Assembly (NCBI RefSeq): GCF_002099425.1
Contig: NW_018343973.1
Location: 1,430,501-1,494,500, forward strand
DNA from: Phascolarctos cinereus
Taxonomy: Eukaryota > Chordata > Mammalia > Diprotodontia > Phascolarctidae
Reading direction: 5' to 3'
Length of the DNA: 64,000 bases
In this document: one piece after another, positions 54,859 through 64,000 of the stretch
How positions within the stretch are numbered: position 1 is the stretch's first letter
Layout: every line of letters begins with the position of its first letter
Made by a program: the position numbers and the translations under genes
The notes under the pieces: model-generated
What the model saw: the letters and a program-made list of their open reading frames with translations, nothing else
What the model was told of the DNA's origin: nothing
Databases searched by the model: none

Positions 54859-55380
54859 GCATGAACTTTTATTCTCAAAAAACAAACAAACAAAAGGTCC
54901 AAGCTAGGCCAAAGAGAGACAACCATTCTTTCAGTTGTTATTCAGTAGGTATTGCTTCTTCCTATAAACTTCAGTGAAAAGACAGAATTCTCAACAAATT
55001 AGCAAGTTTATTGTGAGTTCCTTACACACAACAAAATAATAACTTAGTTCCCTTCTTTTTTTAGCATAAAAATAGCTTATGGTCAGTCCTAGCCTTGAAC
55101 AACTCAGGGCCATAGACCTCTATATTCTTATAGACAGAGATTCAAAGTGGAGTTTCTTGGTGAAATCTAAAATTGCTAGTAGGATTTTAATTTACAGAAG
55201 GAAAGCTATATCAAATCTAATAGATTATAACTCTTTTTACTCCAAATTCACATCTGTCTCACATGCTTGGTATCTGTTGGGCCAGGACCCCTATATAACT
55301 TGGTGAACTGACACGTACATAGTACCTATAAACTGATCAACTTATTTACCCATTTTCTCTGAAGCACCCAGTGCTTTTAA
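54859..55380. other. Insert within L3, unclassified part
   Basis: AT-rich sequence, no named repeat. The 75-codon frame at 55079 has no domain. First part of the 2.2 kb interruption of the L3. Confidence 0.4.
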
Positions 55381-55393
55381 GAAAAGCATAATG

Positions 55394-55540
55394 AGGGGCA
55401 GCTAGGTGGCACAGTGGATGGAGCACTGGCCTTGGAGTCAGTAGGATCTGAGTTCAAATCTGGCCTCAGACACTTGACACTTACTAGCTGTGTGACCCTG
55501 GGCAAGTCACTTAACCCCATTGCCTAGCCCCCCCCCAAAA
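55394..55540 (+). mobile_element. Marsupial CORE-SINE, full length
   Basis: GGGGCAGCTAGGTGGCACAG to AACCCCATTGCCTAGCC and a C/A-rich tail. The exact 12-bp target duplication AAAAGCATAATG lies at 55382-55393 and 55541-55552. Confidence 0.95.
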
Positions 55541-55552
55541 AAAAGCATAATG

Positions 55553-56190
55553 GAGGAGGGGGTGGTAACTGAGGACATCAGACCAACTGAATTCTCCCAG
55601 TCCACCTGTTGGAATTACAGGTGGGTAATGGAGAAAGTGGAGTATTAAAGTTCTGTCCCTTTCAGACATTGAATAGTTGCGTTCAAAATTTGTAAATGGC
55701 ATGAAACTATGAGTGACTCATACCTTGGGTGACCTATTTGAAAAGTACAAAACTGGGAGCAGCCCATGAATGTCTACAAAGGGGTTTACTCCTTTCAGAC
55801 TTGATGTGCCAGTGTAAAGGAAGTGTACAGCAGTGCTGATAGTCCTTTACTCCTTTCGAAGGTATCAAGTTATTCAATCAACTTGATGGAATTCTAGTGG
55901 CGAAAGAATCAGCAGGTCCCTGGGGGCCCTGAAAATAAGCATGAGCAAGCTCTGAGAAGACAGTTATCTTGATCAATTTAGAAGAGATGCAGATATGAAT
56001 GAATAAGACAGCTCTTATAAGAGTGTTCTTTGCCCTTTCCCTTCTGTCTTTTCCAGAGTGCAGCAAGACTGGGGGGAGATCTGTCATGCCCCCTCATAAG
56101 GGTGTCTTGCAGGGAAGCAACCTGCTCCATAGAGCACACCGACCAACAGAGGACAGGCCCAGAATGTTGAGCCATAGGGAGCCTAGAGAG
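55553..56190. other. No recognisable feature
   Basis: CTTTACTCCTTTC-like words recur (55787 and 55847), a faint direct repeat. Open frames up to 93 codons overlap on both strands near 56000 with no domain. Confidence 0.35.
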
Positions 56191-56194
56191 CCAG

Positions 56195-56360
56195 CAAGGT
56201 ACAGGAGAAAGGATGCTGCATTTGAAGTCAGAGGACGTGGGTTCAAATCCAATTTCCACTATTTACTACTTGCATAACCCTGGACAAGTCATTTAATCTC
56301 TCTATGCCTGAGTTGCCTCATCTACAGAATGAGGGGTCTAAATGACCTTTGAAGTGGGAA
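56195..56360 (+). mobile_element. MIR/THER-like SINE
   Basis: GGAGAAAGGATGCTGCATTT, GTGGGTTCAAATCCAATTTC, ACCCTGGACAAGTCATTTAA, CTGAGTTGCCTCATCTACAG. Confidence 0.8.
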
Positions 56361-56371
56361 TTGAGAAGGGG

Positions 56372-56635
56372 GAAATACTTATATAGCACCTCCTATGTGC
56401 CAGACACTATGCTGAGCACTTTACACATATCTCATTTAATCCTTATAGCAACCCTGTGAGGTAGGTATGTCATTATCCCCATTGTGTAGTTGAGGAAACT
56501 GAGACAAACTGAGGTTAAGTGACTTGCCCAGAGCCACACAGCTAGTAAGTGTTTGAGGGCAGATTTGAATTCAGATGTCACTAACTCTAGGACCAGAGTT
56601 CTATCCACTGCATCACCTAGTCTCTCCTAGCTCTA
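56372..56635 (-). mobile_element. MIR, antisense
   Basis: TATATAGCACCTCCTATGTG, CATTATCCCCATTGTGTAG, GAGGTTAAGTGACTTGCCCA, CAGCTAGTAAGTGTTTGAGG. Nearly complete. Confidence 0.9.
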
Positions 56636-57084
56636 ATTCCATGATCCTGTGGTCCCAGGGGAACAACCTGACCAACTTGGATACTACACCTAGGGGAAGC
56701 AGTATGCGAGGATACAATAGAACGGAGTCCTTCAGTGCCTGAGTTATAAATTGCCTTGGCCATGTGTGTACCTTCTGTGTGCCTCTGTACTACTATATTC
56801 TAAATGTGTGCCCACTCCTACAACTGATGCTATTTGGATTTGTGGGGAAATATGCCCCAGATTTACAGGGGAAATGTTTTGTTATTACTCTTTATGCTAC
56901 GACATTTTAATAAATGCCTTTGATTTGAACTAATTATACCACCTGTCTGACTATTAAAAGTGAAAGTACTGGTGGGGGCTTATAAGCTATAGTTTTAGGA
57001 AAGATCACAGAGAGTACCTTTAACATGAGATATTTTCTTCTTGGGTAATTTAACCTTTAAGGGTAAGTTGCAGAGGAGGGGGCT
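56636..57084. other. Unclassified, last part of the L3 interruption
   Basis: AATAAATGCCTTTGATTTG near 56910 resembles a polyadenylation region. Nothing else supports a gene or LTR. Family unknown. Confidence 0.35.
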
Positions 57085-57355
57085 GTGCAAAAGTATGATG
57101 TGTAGGACTAGGGAATAATAATTCCATTTTGATCAAACCACATATGGAATATTGTATTCAGTTTTAGGTAAAACATTTCTGGGTAAGGACGATGACAAGC
57201 TGGGGACCATCCAAAGGGGGGTGATCCAGATGGTAAAGGGCCTTGAGATTTGGTGAGGATCAGCTGAAGCAAAGTGGTGTTTAGCTAAGAGGGGATTCTT
57301 ATACATGCATTGGTTGAATTAGATAAACTTAGAGGTCTCTTGCAATTCTAAGATT
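57085..57355 (+). mobile_element. L3/CR1 LINE, right part
   Basis: Resumes with AGTATGATGTGTAGGACTAG and reads LIKPHMEYCIQF (57129-57164), the CR1 LVRPHLEYCVQF motif. Then GACAAGCTGGGGACCATCCA and GGTAAAGGGCCTTGAGATTT follow. It follows the left part at 54858 with only about 25 consensus bases missing by my reading. Confidence 0.8.
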
Positions 57356-58070
57356 CTACGATTTTCTTAGGATCTATTGATGTCATAAAATAGGTCCACA
57401 GGCTGCAGAAACCCTGTGACTGAGGAAACAGTCCCTAGGGCAAATGCTGCCTTATCCTTTCAATACAATCCTGACCACAGCACATTAAAAAAAAAAAAAA
57501 GCATTTCTTCATTTCCCAGCCCTGACACTGCTTCCCAGCAACAATTCCTAAAATGTTTCTCTCCCCCTCATGACCATTCCCCCAGGAAGAAAGTAATTAT
57601 CTCTCTATCTTTAGACTCAGACAGATTCTGATTACCCACAAAATCACTTCCATAGTAACACCAAATGTTTGGATCAGTGCTCTTCATTTTTTTTTAATTA
57701 TGGAGAAACTTCCATTAATTCACCCACTGCATTGAAAGAATGCTGATTCAGAGACTTTGTAATTAGAGGATTTTCTTTTGTCTGACATGGCAGCAAAAGA
57801 GAAAGGAAGTATTTAGAATCTAAGTTGGTGGCATCATTCATTGCTCATCCACATTTCAATTTGAGATTTTGCACCTTGTACTTTTGTACGTAAATGTATG
57901 TAATAGTTGAGTAACATAAAATCCTGAAGGTCAGTATGGCACAGAAGGTAAATTTGTATGAGGGACAAAAGAATCACAACTTCTGGTTTTGCTCACAGAC
58001 ACAAGAAGCAATCTATAAAATATAAGTTGTACATATGCAATCTGCAGTTCTTAATTCTCACTAAGTAGCT
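57356..58070. other. No recognisable feature
   Basis: A 15-base A run near 57486 and ordinary sequence. The 71-codon frame at 57416 is interrupted by that run's lysines and has no domain. Confidence 0.35.
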
Positions 58071-58077
58071 TTCCACA

Positions 58078-58312
58078 GCTAGGTGACACAGTAGATAAAG
58101 CACTAGATGTGAAGGCAGGAAGACCTGAGTTCAAATGCAGTCTCAGAAACATAGTTCTGTGACCCTGGGCAAGTCACTTAACCTCTGCCTCAGTTTCCTT
58201 AATTATAAAATGAAGCTAATAATAGCTCCCAGGTTTGTAAGGATCAAACGAGATATTTGTAAAGCACTTTGCACAGTGCCTGACACACAGGTAATTAATA
58301 AATGCTTGTTTT
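58078..58312 (+). mobile_element. CORE-SINE with MIR-like 3' end
   Basis: CAGCTAGGTGACACAGTAGA, CTGAGTTCAAATGCAGTCTC, GTGACCCTGGGCAAGTCACT, then the longer 3' half GCCTCAGTTTCCTTAATTA and AGCACTTTGCACAGTGCCTG. It differs from the MAR1 copies by this extra half. Confidence 0.9.
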
Positions 58313-58324
58313 CTTCTTTCCTTC

Positions 58325-58450
58325 TAATTTAGGATTATAGTTTTGGAGGTAAAAGGGACCTCAGGGATCGTATGGTCCTTCCACTTCATTTTACCTATAA
58401 AGAAAATTATGTAGGATTGGTTAATTGACTTGCCCAAAGTCACACCAATA
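58325..58450 (-). mobile_element. MIR-related fragment, antisense
   Basis: AGTTTTGGAGGTAAAAGGGA, CCACTTCATTTTACCTATAA, ATTGACTTGCCCAAAGTCAC. Confidence 0.6.
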
Positions 58451-58509
58451 GTATATCATATATGGATTACTTGGATCACAGTAAGAAAATTAAAATTATC
58501 ACCTTATAC

Positions 58510-59720
58510 AATAAACCTTGCAACTTTTTACATCTTGAAAAAAAACTTTAAAAATGAAACATGTCCTTGTGCTGCAAGCACTTTATTTTACATGATTTGG
58601 CACTGAATTCACAAGCTTTTGGCAAATATTCTTTTAATTCTTTATCATGAAACCACACAGCTCATTGAAAATTAATTATTAATAATTATTCATTTATAAT
58701 TATATACAATGTGGTTATTAATTCATTCTTAATATTACTTTAACAAATAGTCCATGTTTTCCAAGTCTAACTTTGATTATAGCCCATCAGTTTTCAGTGG
58801 GGTTTAAATCAGGCAAATTCCCAAGCCATTAAAGCATGCTTACTTTCCTATCTTGGAAAACTTACTTAGAGCAGCTAGGTGGCACAGTGGATAGAGCACT
58901 AGCCCTGAAGTCAGGAGGACCGGAGTTCAAATCCAGCCTCAGACCAAACATTTGACACTCACTAGCTGTGTGACCCTGGGCAAGTCACTTAACCCTAATT
59001 GCCAAAAAAAAAAAACTTAGCCATTTGTGACATGTGGCATGGTACAAGGTTCAGGTGCAGTATTCCATTTAGTAATTCTAGAAAATTCTGCTTCGTGGTG
59101 TATCAACATATTTATTTGGATTCATTATTCTCTCAGTGGGAACAAGACTTCCAGGCTCATTGGAAGTTAAAAAAAAAATCTCTAAAACATTTTTGGTGGC
59201 TCTTTTACAACCTGATCAAGAGCTTACAGGCTCCCCAGCACTTCTAACAATGGTTCTGTTGCATATTTGAATGAAAAAGTAAATTTTATCAGTAAGATTT
59301 TTCCCATATTCAGTACTCTAGTATGTATTGGCTTGCCCTTGACAAGAACTTTTTCTTCTTAGCAATGCTTAGCAGTTGTTTTTTAATTGGTCTTCTCACT
59401 GTTCTAGCTTTAAGAGCAGCACACTGCAGAGGAATCAGTACCACCGTCTCCAGCTGCCAGTCCCTCTCAAGGACTTTGCTTGTTTTCTTAGAATTAATTA
59501 GGCTGTTGCATAACAATAGTTTGGCAGTTCGTGTTATTTTCTGTTTTCAACCTCCCTTTCCTTTGTCCCTTACTGTAACTACTCCTGTTTCATGGCGGGC
59601 TTGAATTATCCTTGAAATACTTGATTTCTCCACACAAACAGCTGCTGCAATATCTCTAATAGCCATTAAAGTGTGATCTTTAAAAGCTACAACTTTGGCA
59701 TGGCCTTGGAGAAATATCCA
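58510..59720 (-). pseudogene. Tc1-like transposase relic
   Basis: N-terminal helix-turn-helix part: MAIRDIAAAVCVEKSSISRI (about 59670-59605), then ETGVVTVRDKGKGG. Next comes ALKARTVRRPIKKQLLS (about 59430-59360), equivalent to the Tc1 linker LKAR...KPLL. A catalytic-core part gives GSLVPTE then IMNPNKYVDT (about 59150-59095). A C-terminal MAWEFA-FKPH-KLMGYNQS stretch (about 58830-58775) matches the Tc1 WPGNSPDLNPIENLWAIIK block, with stops. Acidic residues of the DDE triad cannot be assigned. Inactive. Confidence 0.7.
58870..59014 (+). mobile_element. Marsupial CORE-SINE inside the Tc1-like element
   Basis: GCAGCTAGGTGGCACAGTGG to CTAACCC-like 3' end and a poly-A tail. A short ACTTAG repeat flanks it (58864-58869 and 59015-59020). 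The transposase similarity continues on both sides. Confidence 0.92.
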
Positions 59721-59745
59721 TTCTTATAAACCACAGAATTAATTA

Positions 59746-60470
59746 ACACTAAAGTGAGTACCAAAATGTGTGCATGCCACAAAATCTAGATTCAATTGAC
59801 GGAGAACTAACTATTGGTAGGGAAACTAGCTCAATCCAATTTCAAGACTTTTTGAATCAGCCCAGAACAGAAGTACACATGCTGTAAAATAAAACCAAAT
59901 CAAAATTATATGCAAAAACTATTGCATACCACTGAAACTGACAGAGCCAGGATCTCAACCAAGGAGAGCAACATAGATCAAAGAAATATTGCAAGAATGC
60001 AGAGTACTTGAATTTAGATACTTTTATTCTTATTAATGGCAAGAAGCATTCTCTAGCCTTCTATTTATATGTAACTACAGTAAAGAATCATTCATACTCC
60101 TCACTTCTCAGTCTTCTCAACTTGAACTGATTTAGGTTAGTCACCTATGAGAGTTGGGGGACTAGATAGGATTGGTAGAAATCAATCATGTTAACTAATG
60201 GTGGGAATTGAATGTACCTTGCAATGTCAAATCTAATGCACTCACCCCATTACTCTTGAGGCACCACTTCTCACTCTCCAAATTTCTTTCTCCACCATAA
60301 TCCCAGTAGCCTTCACACCCTAGAAAATGCTTTCACCATCTTTCACTAACAACATTCTCACCTCCCTCTGTCTCTGTGGCCCTCAAGGACTCCAGGCCCC
60401 ACTCCTGACTCTCCATCGTATTCCTTCCTCTCCTCCACTACCTTATCCTCTGCTTCACCCTGTTTTTCAG
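59746..60470. other. No recognisable feature
   Basis: No named repeat. Pyrimidine-rich 60290-60470 could be a worn L2 upstream part. Confidence 0.35.
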
Positions 60471-60474
60471 TTTC

Positions 60475-60600
60475 CATTGTCTTCCCACATTAGGATGAAA
60501 GCTCTTTGTGGGTAGGGACTGTTTTTCTCTTTGCTTTTATTTGTATTCCCAGAACTTAGCATAATGCTTGGTATATACCATATACTTGCTGACTGTATTT
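60475..60600 (+). mobile_element. L2 LINE 3' end
   Basis: GATGAAAGCTCTTTGTGGGT, TTTGTATTCCCAGAACTTAG, CATAATGCTTGGTATATACC. Confidence 0.8.
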
Positions 60601-60864
60601 TGAAATGAATAGTATGTAAGTTGTATTGGAAATTTCCAGAAATTCATTTCATCCCATCCCTCCTGTTTATATAACTAATTTCAACACAAAAATATCTTTG
60701 CTCCTAAACAGCTTAAAGAAGTCAGAAAATGAGTTCATTCTAAGCATAGTATATAATGTGAAATTTGCATCCTGGGTTCACTTTCTATGTTTTATTTTTC
60801 CTGTGGTTCTTAATAATGAGTACGTTTTTGTTTTTTGAAGAGAATTATTTCCTCCACTAGAAAG

Positions 60865-61060
60865 GCAGTGCATGGTAGAATCCTAGACTTGGAGTTAGGA
60901 AGGTCTCAGTTCAAATCCTGTCTTTGCTACTTAGTGGCTATGTGAAATTGGGCATATCTTGTTTAACCTCTCTGAGCCTTGGGAAACTCTCTCCAAATAC
61001 AAATAATAACTGGTTTGCAATCTGTATTAGGAGAAGGAGTTCCATCATTGATGCAATCAC
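60865..61060 (+). mobile_element. MIR
   Basis: CAGTGCATGGTAGAATCCTA, CAGTTCAAATCCTGTCTTTG, TAACCTCTCTGAGCCTTGGG. Sense copy with an eroded 3' half. Confidence 0.75.
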
Positions 61061-61777
61061 AGGTCCTTAATTTATTTCCCTCCTCCAATGCCTTACAGTT
61101 ATGTCAATGGAGCATAAGCACTTGCTACTTCTACCAAAATGAAGCCTTTGAGTATGGGACTAGTAACAGACTATAGGTGTGTGATCTGAAGAGTAGTCCA
61201 ATTAAGTTCACAGAGCACCATCACCAGAGGGTTGGTTATAAAGTGACGAATCTTTTTCTTCCATAACACTCATAAGGTTGTCTACAAAAGTATAAAGGGA
61301 AAAAAAAACAAAAACAAAAACAAAAGTAATCAGGGACTCTGAAGCAATGAAATCATGTATCCTTGAATTTGAAACTAAAAACTAAAGTAAATATTTACCA
61401 ACATAGGCTAACCCCTCCCCCATGGTTCTCCCAGTTCTTCTTGGGGCTTCTGCAATCCTCCACTAGTACAGTGTACCAGCCCACTGAGGGTGTTTGATAA
61501 CCATCAAGGACTGCCCAGGCTGCTCTCCTAGAGAAGGGAGGTAAGAGGGAGTGTCTTTCAATCGCAAAGGAGCTGAATATTCCACAGGATAGGCCTGACC
61601 TAACCTGGCCTCCTGGAAAGTAAATAGGAAACTGGCTCTTTCTGCACCTGGTAAAGTTGAATCCTCACTTTAGGGGCCACGGCCCAATCTTCCTACTCTG
61701 TGCCTCAAGTGAGGTCCATCTTCTAGGATTTCTTTTGTTTCGAGAATCATAGGATTTCTTTTTTCCTGTTTTAGTTT
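61061..61777. other. No recognisable repeat; GC-richer patch
   Basis: The 61395-61730 patch is richer in C/G than its surroundings and carries GGGAGGTAAGAGGGAG, a donor-like motif, without a convincing acceptor. An (AAAAAC)n run lies at about 61300-61326. Confidence 0.35.
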
Positions 61778-61792
61778 AAAATGTTGCTGTTG

Positions 61793-63053
61793 ACCAAATT
61801 ACTAGTATCAAGAATGAAAAGGGTGAAGCTACCACCAAGGAAGAGGAAATTAAAACTGTAATTAGGAATTATTTTGCCCAACTATATGCCAACAAATTTG
61901 ACAATCTTAGTGAAATGGATAATATTTACAAAAATATAAATTGCCCAGACTAACAGAAGAAGTAAAATACTTAAATAATTCCATCTCAGAAAAAGAAATT
62001 GAATAAGCCATTGATGAACTCCCTAGGAAAAAATCTCTAGGGCCAGATGGATTTACATGTGAATTCTATCAAACATTTAAAGAACAACTAATTTCAATAC
62101 TATACAGACTATTTGGGAAAATGGGTGAAGGAGTCTTACCAAACTCTTTTTTATAATACAAATATGGTGCTGATACCTAAACCAGGAAGAGTCAAAACAG
62201 AGAAAGAAAATTATAGACCAATTTCTCTAATGAATATAGATGCAAAAATTTTAAACAAAATATTAGCAAATAGATTACAACAACCTATCACAAGAATAAT
62301 ACACTATGAGCAGGTAGGATTTATACCAGGGATGCAAGGCTGGTTCAATACTAGGAAAACGATCAGCATAATTGAGCATATCAACACCAAAACCAACAGA
62401 AACCACATGATCATCTCAATAGATGCAGAAAAAGCTTTTGACAAAATACAATACCCATTCCTATTAAGAACACTAGAAAACATAGGTATAAATGGAGTCT
62501 TCCTTAAAATAATAAATAGCATCTATCTAAACTAGAAGCATTTCCAATAAGATCGGGGGTGAAACAAGGACGTCCATTATCACCACTGTTTTTCAATATC
62601 ATACTAGAAACGTTAGCTTTATCAATAAGAGAAGAAAAAGAAATTGAAGGTACTGGAATAGGCAAAGAAGAAATAAAGCTATCACTCTTTGTAGATGACT
62701 TGATGATATACTTAGAGAATCCTAGAGAATCAAGTAAAAAACTACTTGAAATAATAAACAACTTTAGCAAAGTTGCAGACTATAAAATAAATCCACATAA
62801 ATCTCTTCTGTTGCATTTTGTCTCCTCTTTCTGATGGTTCCTCCTATTGGTTTTAATTTTTACTTACAACACCACTAATGTGAAAATACGTTTAATAAGA
62901 ATGTAAATATATAGCCTATATCAGATTGTGCGCCATCTTGGGGAGGGTAGTGGGGAAGAAGGGGGAGAAAAATTTTAAACTCAAAAGCATATGGAAGTGA
63001 TTATTGATAAATCAAAATAAATTCATAAAATTTTAAAAATAAATAAATAAAAT
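61793..63053 (+). mobile_element. Internally deleted L1 with exact 15-bp target duplication
   Basis: AAAATGTTGCTGTTG flanks the unit exactly at 61778-61792 and 63054-63068. Inside, the ORF2 reverse transcriptase domain (to about 62810) jumps directly to the L1 3' end (TTGCATTTTGTCTCCTCTTT onward), missing about the last third of ORF2. One duplication encloses both parts. Confidence 0.93.
61800..62815 (+). pseudogene. L1 ORF2 reverse transcriptase relic
   Basis: Starts ITSIKNEKG then EIKTVIRNYFAQLYANKFDN. The frame at 62113-62535 carries [20 protein letters not shown], then [38 protein letters not shown], and the motif A segment [12 protein letters not shown]. After a stop it continues 62559-62834 with [20 protein letters not shown] and the motif C box [11 protein letters not shown] (V for the usual A). 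Homology ends at NPHKS near 62805. The best preserved reverse transcriptase in the window, but broken. Confidence 0.92.
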
Positions 63054-63324
63054 AAAATGTTGCTGTTGCCCAAAAGTGCTTTTCATTCCACTGTCAATAA
63101 ACTTGTGATCAGCTTTGTCTGAATAACTGACCCTGAACTAGGGCCCTTCAGCTATTTTTAGTCAAATATTATCTTGCCTCTTAATCTTTGTGTTTCAAAG
63201 TCCTGGTTATTAAATTGCCTTGATCTTTTTTCATCAACTATTTCATTAATTTCATTCATTCAGCTTTGCTTTTTTTTTAAACTCACTTTTTTCCAGAATC
63301 CATGCCCCAAATTAGCTGCAGAAG

Positions 63325-63545
63325 CAGCATGACGTGGTGGAAAGACTGCTATACTTGGTATCAGGAGAGATCTGGGTTCAAATCTTGCCTGGGTAATAAA
63401 GGCAAGTCAGTTAACCTCTCTGTCTTGGTATCATAACCTATAGAATAAGGATCATAATGCCTGCTATGCCTCTCACAAAATACTTATTTATGGGGTTCAG
63501 TGAGATAATGTTTTATAAAATTGAAGATATGTAAAGGTTAGCTGT
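63325..63545 (+). mobile_element. MIR
   Basis: GCAGCATGACGTGGTGGAAA, GATCTGGGTTCAAATCTTGC, GTCAGTTAACCTCTCTGTCT, TGAGATAATGTTTTATAAAA. Confidence 0.85.
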
Positions 63546-63579
63546 TATTAATTGGACTAAACACAGATAATTTTACTAC

Positions 63580-63815
63580 CAGCTAGGTGGCAAAATGGAT
63601 AGAGTGAAGGGCCTGGAGTCAGGAAGACCTGAGTTCAAAACTGGCTTCAAATACTTGCTGGCTGTGTGTCCCTGGACAAGTCACTCAAACCTGTTTGCCT
63701 CAGTCTCCTCATCTGTAAAATGAGCTGGAGTGGGAAATGGCAAATCACTCCAGTATCTTTGTGAAGAAAAGCCAGATGGATCATGAAGGGTCGGACCCAA
63801 CTGAACAACCAACAC
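63580..63815 (+). mobile_element. MAR4-type SINE
   Basis: CAGCTAGGTGGCAAAATGGA, CCTGAGTTCAAAACTGGCTT, TGTTTGCCTCAGTCTCCTCA, TGAGCTGGAGTGGGAAATGG, then the RTE-like tail GAAGGGTCGGACCCAACTGA. Target duplication not clear. Confidence 0.92.
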
Positions 63816-64000
63816 CACTAGATACTTAGACCATCAAATGGCCTCTCATTTTATTCTCTGCTCTTTCCCATTGCTGTTCTCTCTCATCACCTCAGGTATC
63901 TCCTTTTTTCCTTGCCACCTAATTTCTTATTTCTATCTGATGTCTCAGAAGCTGCCATATGCACCAAGGCAGGCAGAAGGATCACCAAGGCAAAGATTCC

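Larger units (their letters stand above)
58500..59745 (-). mobile_element. Tc1/mariner-type DNA transposon
   Basis: A decayed minus-strand transposase spans about 1.2 kb, interrupted by a CORE-SINE. Terminal inverted repeats were not identified, so limits are those of the coding similarity. Confidence 0.7.

Noticed and set aside
56880-57084. LTR-like polyadenylation region (AATAAATGCCTTTGATTTG)
   Set aside because: No paired repeat, no diagnostic termini and no retroviral coding segment nearby. Left as unclassified.
1-64000. CRISPR arrays, operons, prophage, toxin systems or other prokaryotic features
   Set aside because: No regularly spaced identical repeats, no dense gene order and no ribosome-binding sites. 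The repeat content is that of a marsupial nuclear genome.

Overview
The window is marsupial nuclear DNA that is almost entirely interspersed repeats. No intact protein gene, rRNA, tRNA gene, CRISPR array, operon or prokaryotic feature is visible. The assignment rests on many copies of a CORE-SINE starting GGGGCAGCTAGGTGGC and ending in the tRNA/CORE 3' half, on SINEs with an RTE-type tail (MAR4 type), and on L1 and HAL1-like copies with marsupial-type untranslated regions. Older L2, L3/CR1, MIR, hAT and Tc1-like copies lie underneath. The species cannot be fixed from this sequence alone.

Layout. 1-9 kb: an L1 with most of ORF2 deleted, a hAT transposon with a BED-finger relic, then L2, MIR and SINE copies. 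9-16 kb: an unclassified dispersed repeat, L2 inside L2, and a 2.5 kb antisense L1. 16.0-16.2 kb: two closely spaced exon-like segments on the minus strand, the best non-repeat coding candidates. 17-28 kb: mostly sequence without a recognisable family, a perfect RFX X-box, a second copy of the unclassified repeat, and a hAT element with an exact 8-bp target duplication. 28-34 kb: a vertebrate LINE of unassigned clade with an exact 19-bp duplication, a 540-bp repeat, an L1 tail, and an antisense L2 with recognisable reverse transcriptase. 34-45 kb: a MAR4 inverted pair, an L2 split by an L3, an L1, and a second copy of the 540-bp repeat. 45-51 kb: an L1 and a HAL1-like element with ORF1 but no ORF2. 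51-64 kb: a TA/CA microsatellite, an L3 split by 2.2 kb, a Tc1-like transposase relic, and an L1 joining reverse transcriptase directly to the 3' end.

Function and history. Nothing here works together as a host pathway. What can be read is a layered insertion record: L2, L3 and MIR first, then DNA transposons, then L1 and the marsupial SINEs, with many target-site duplications still legible. I found no convincing new biological system. The items most worth a second look are the exon pair at 16.0-16.2 kb, the ORF2-deleted L1 copies, the LINE and 540-bp repeat that may share a 3' end, and the unclassified repeat at 9.3 and 21.5 kb.
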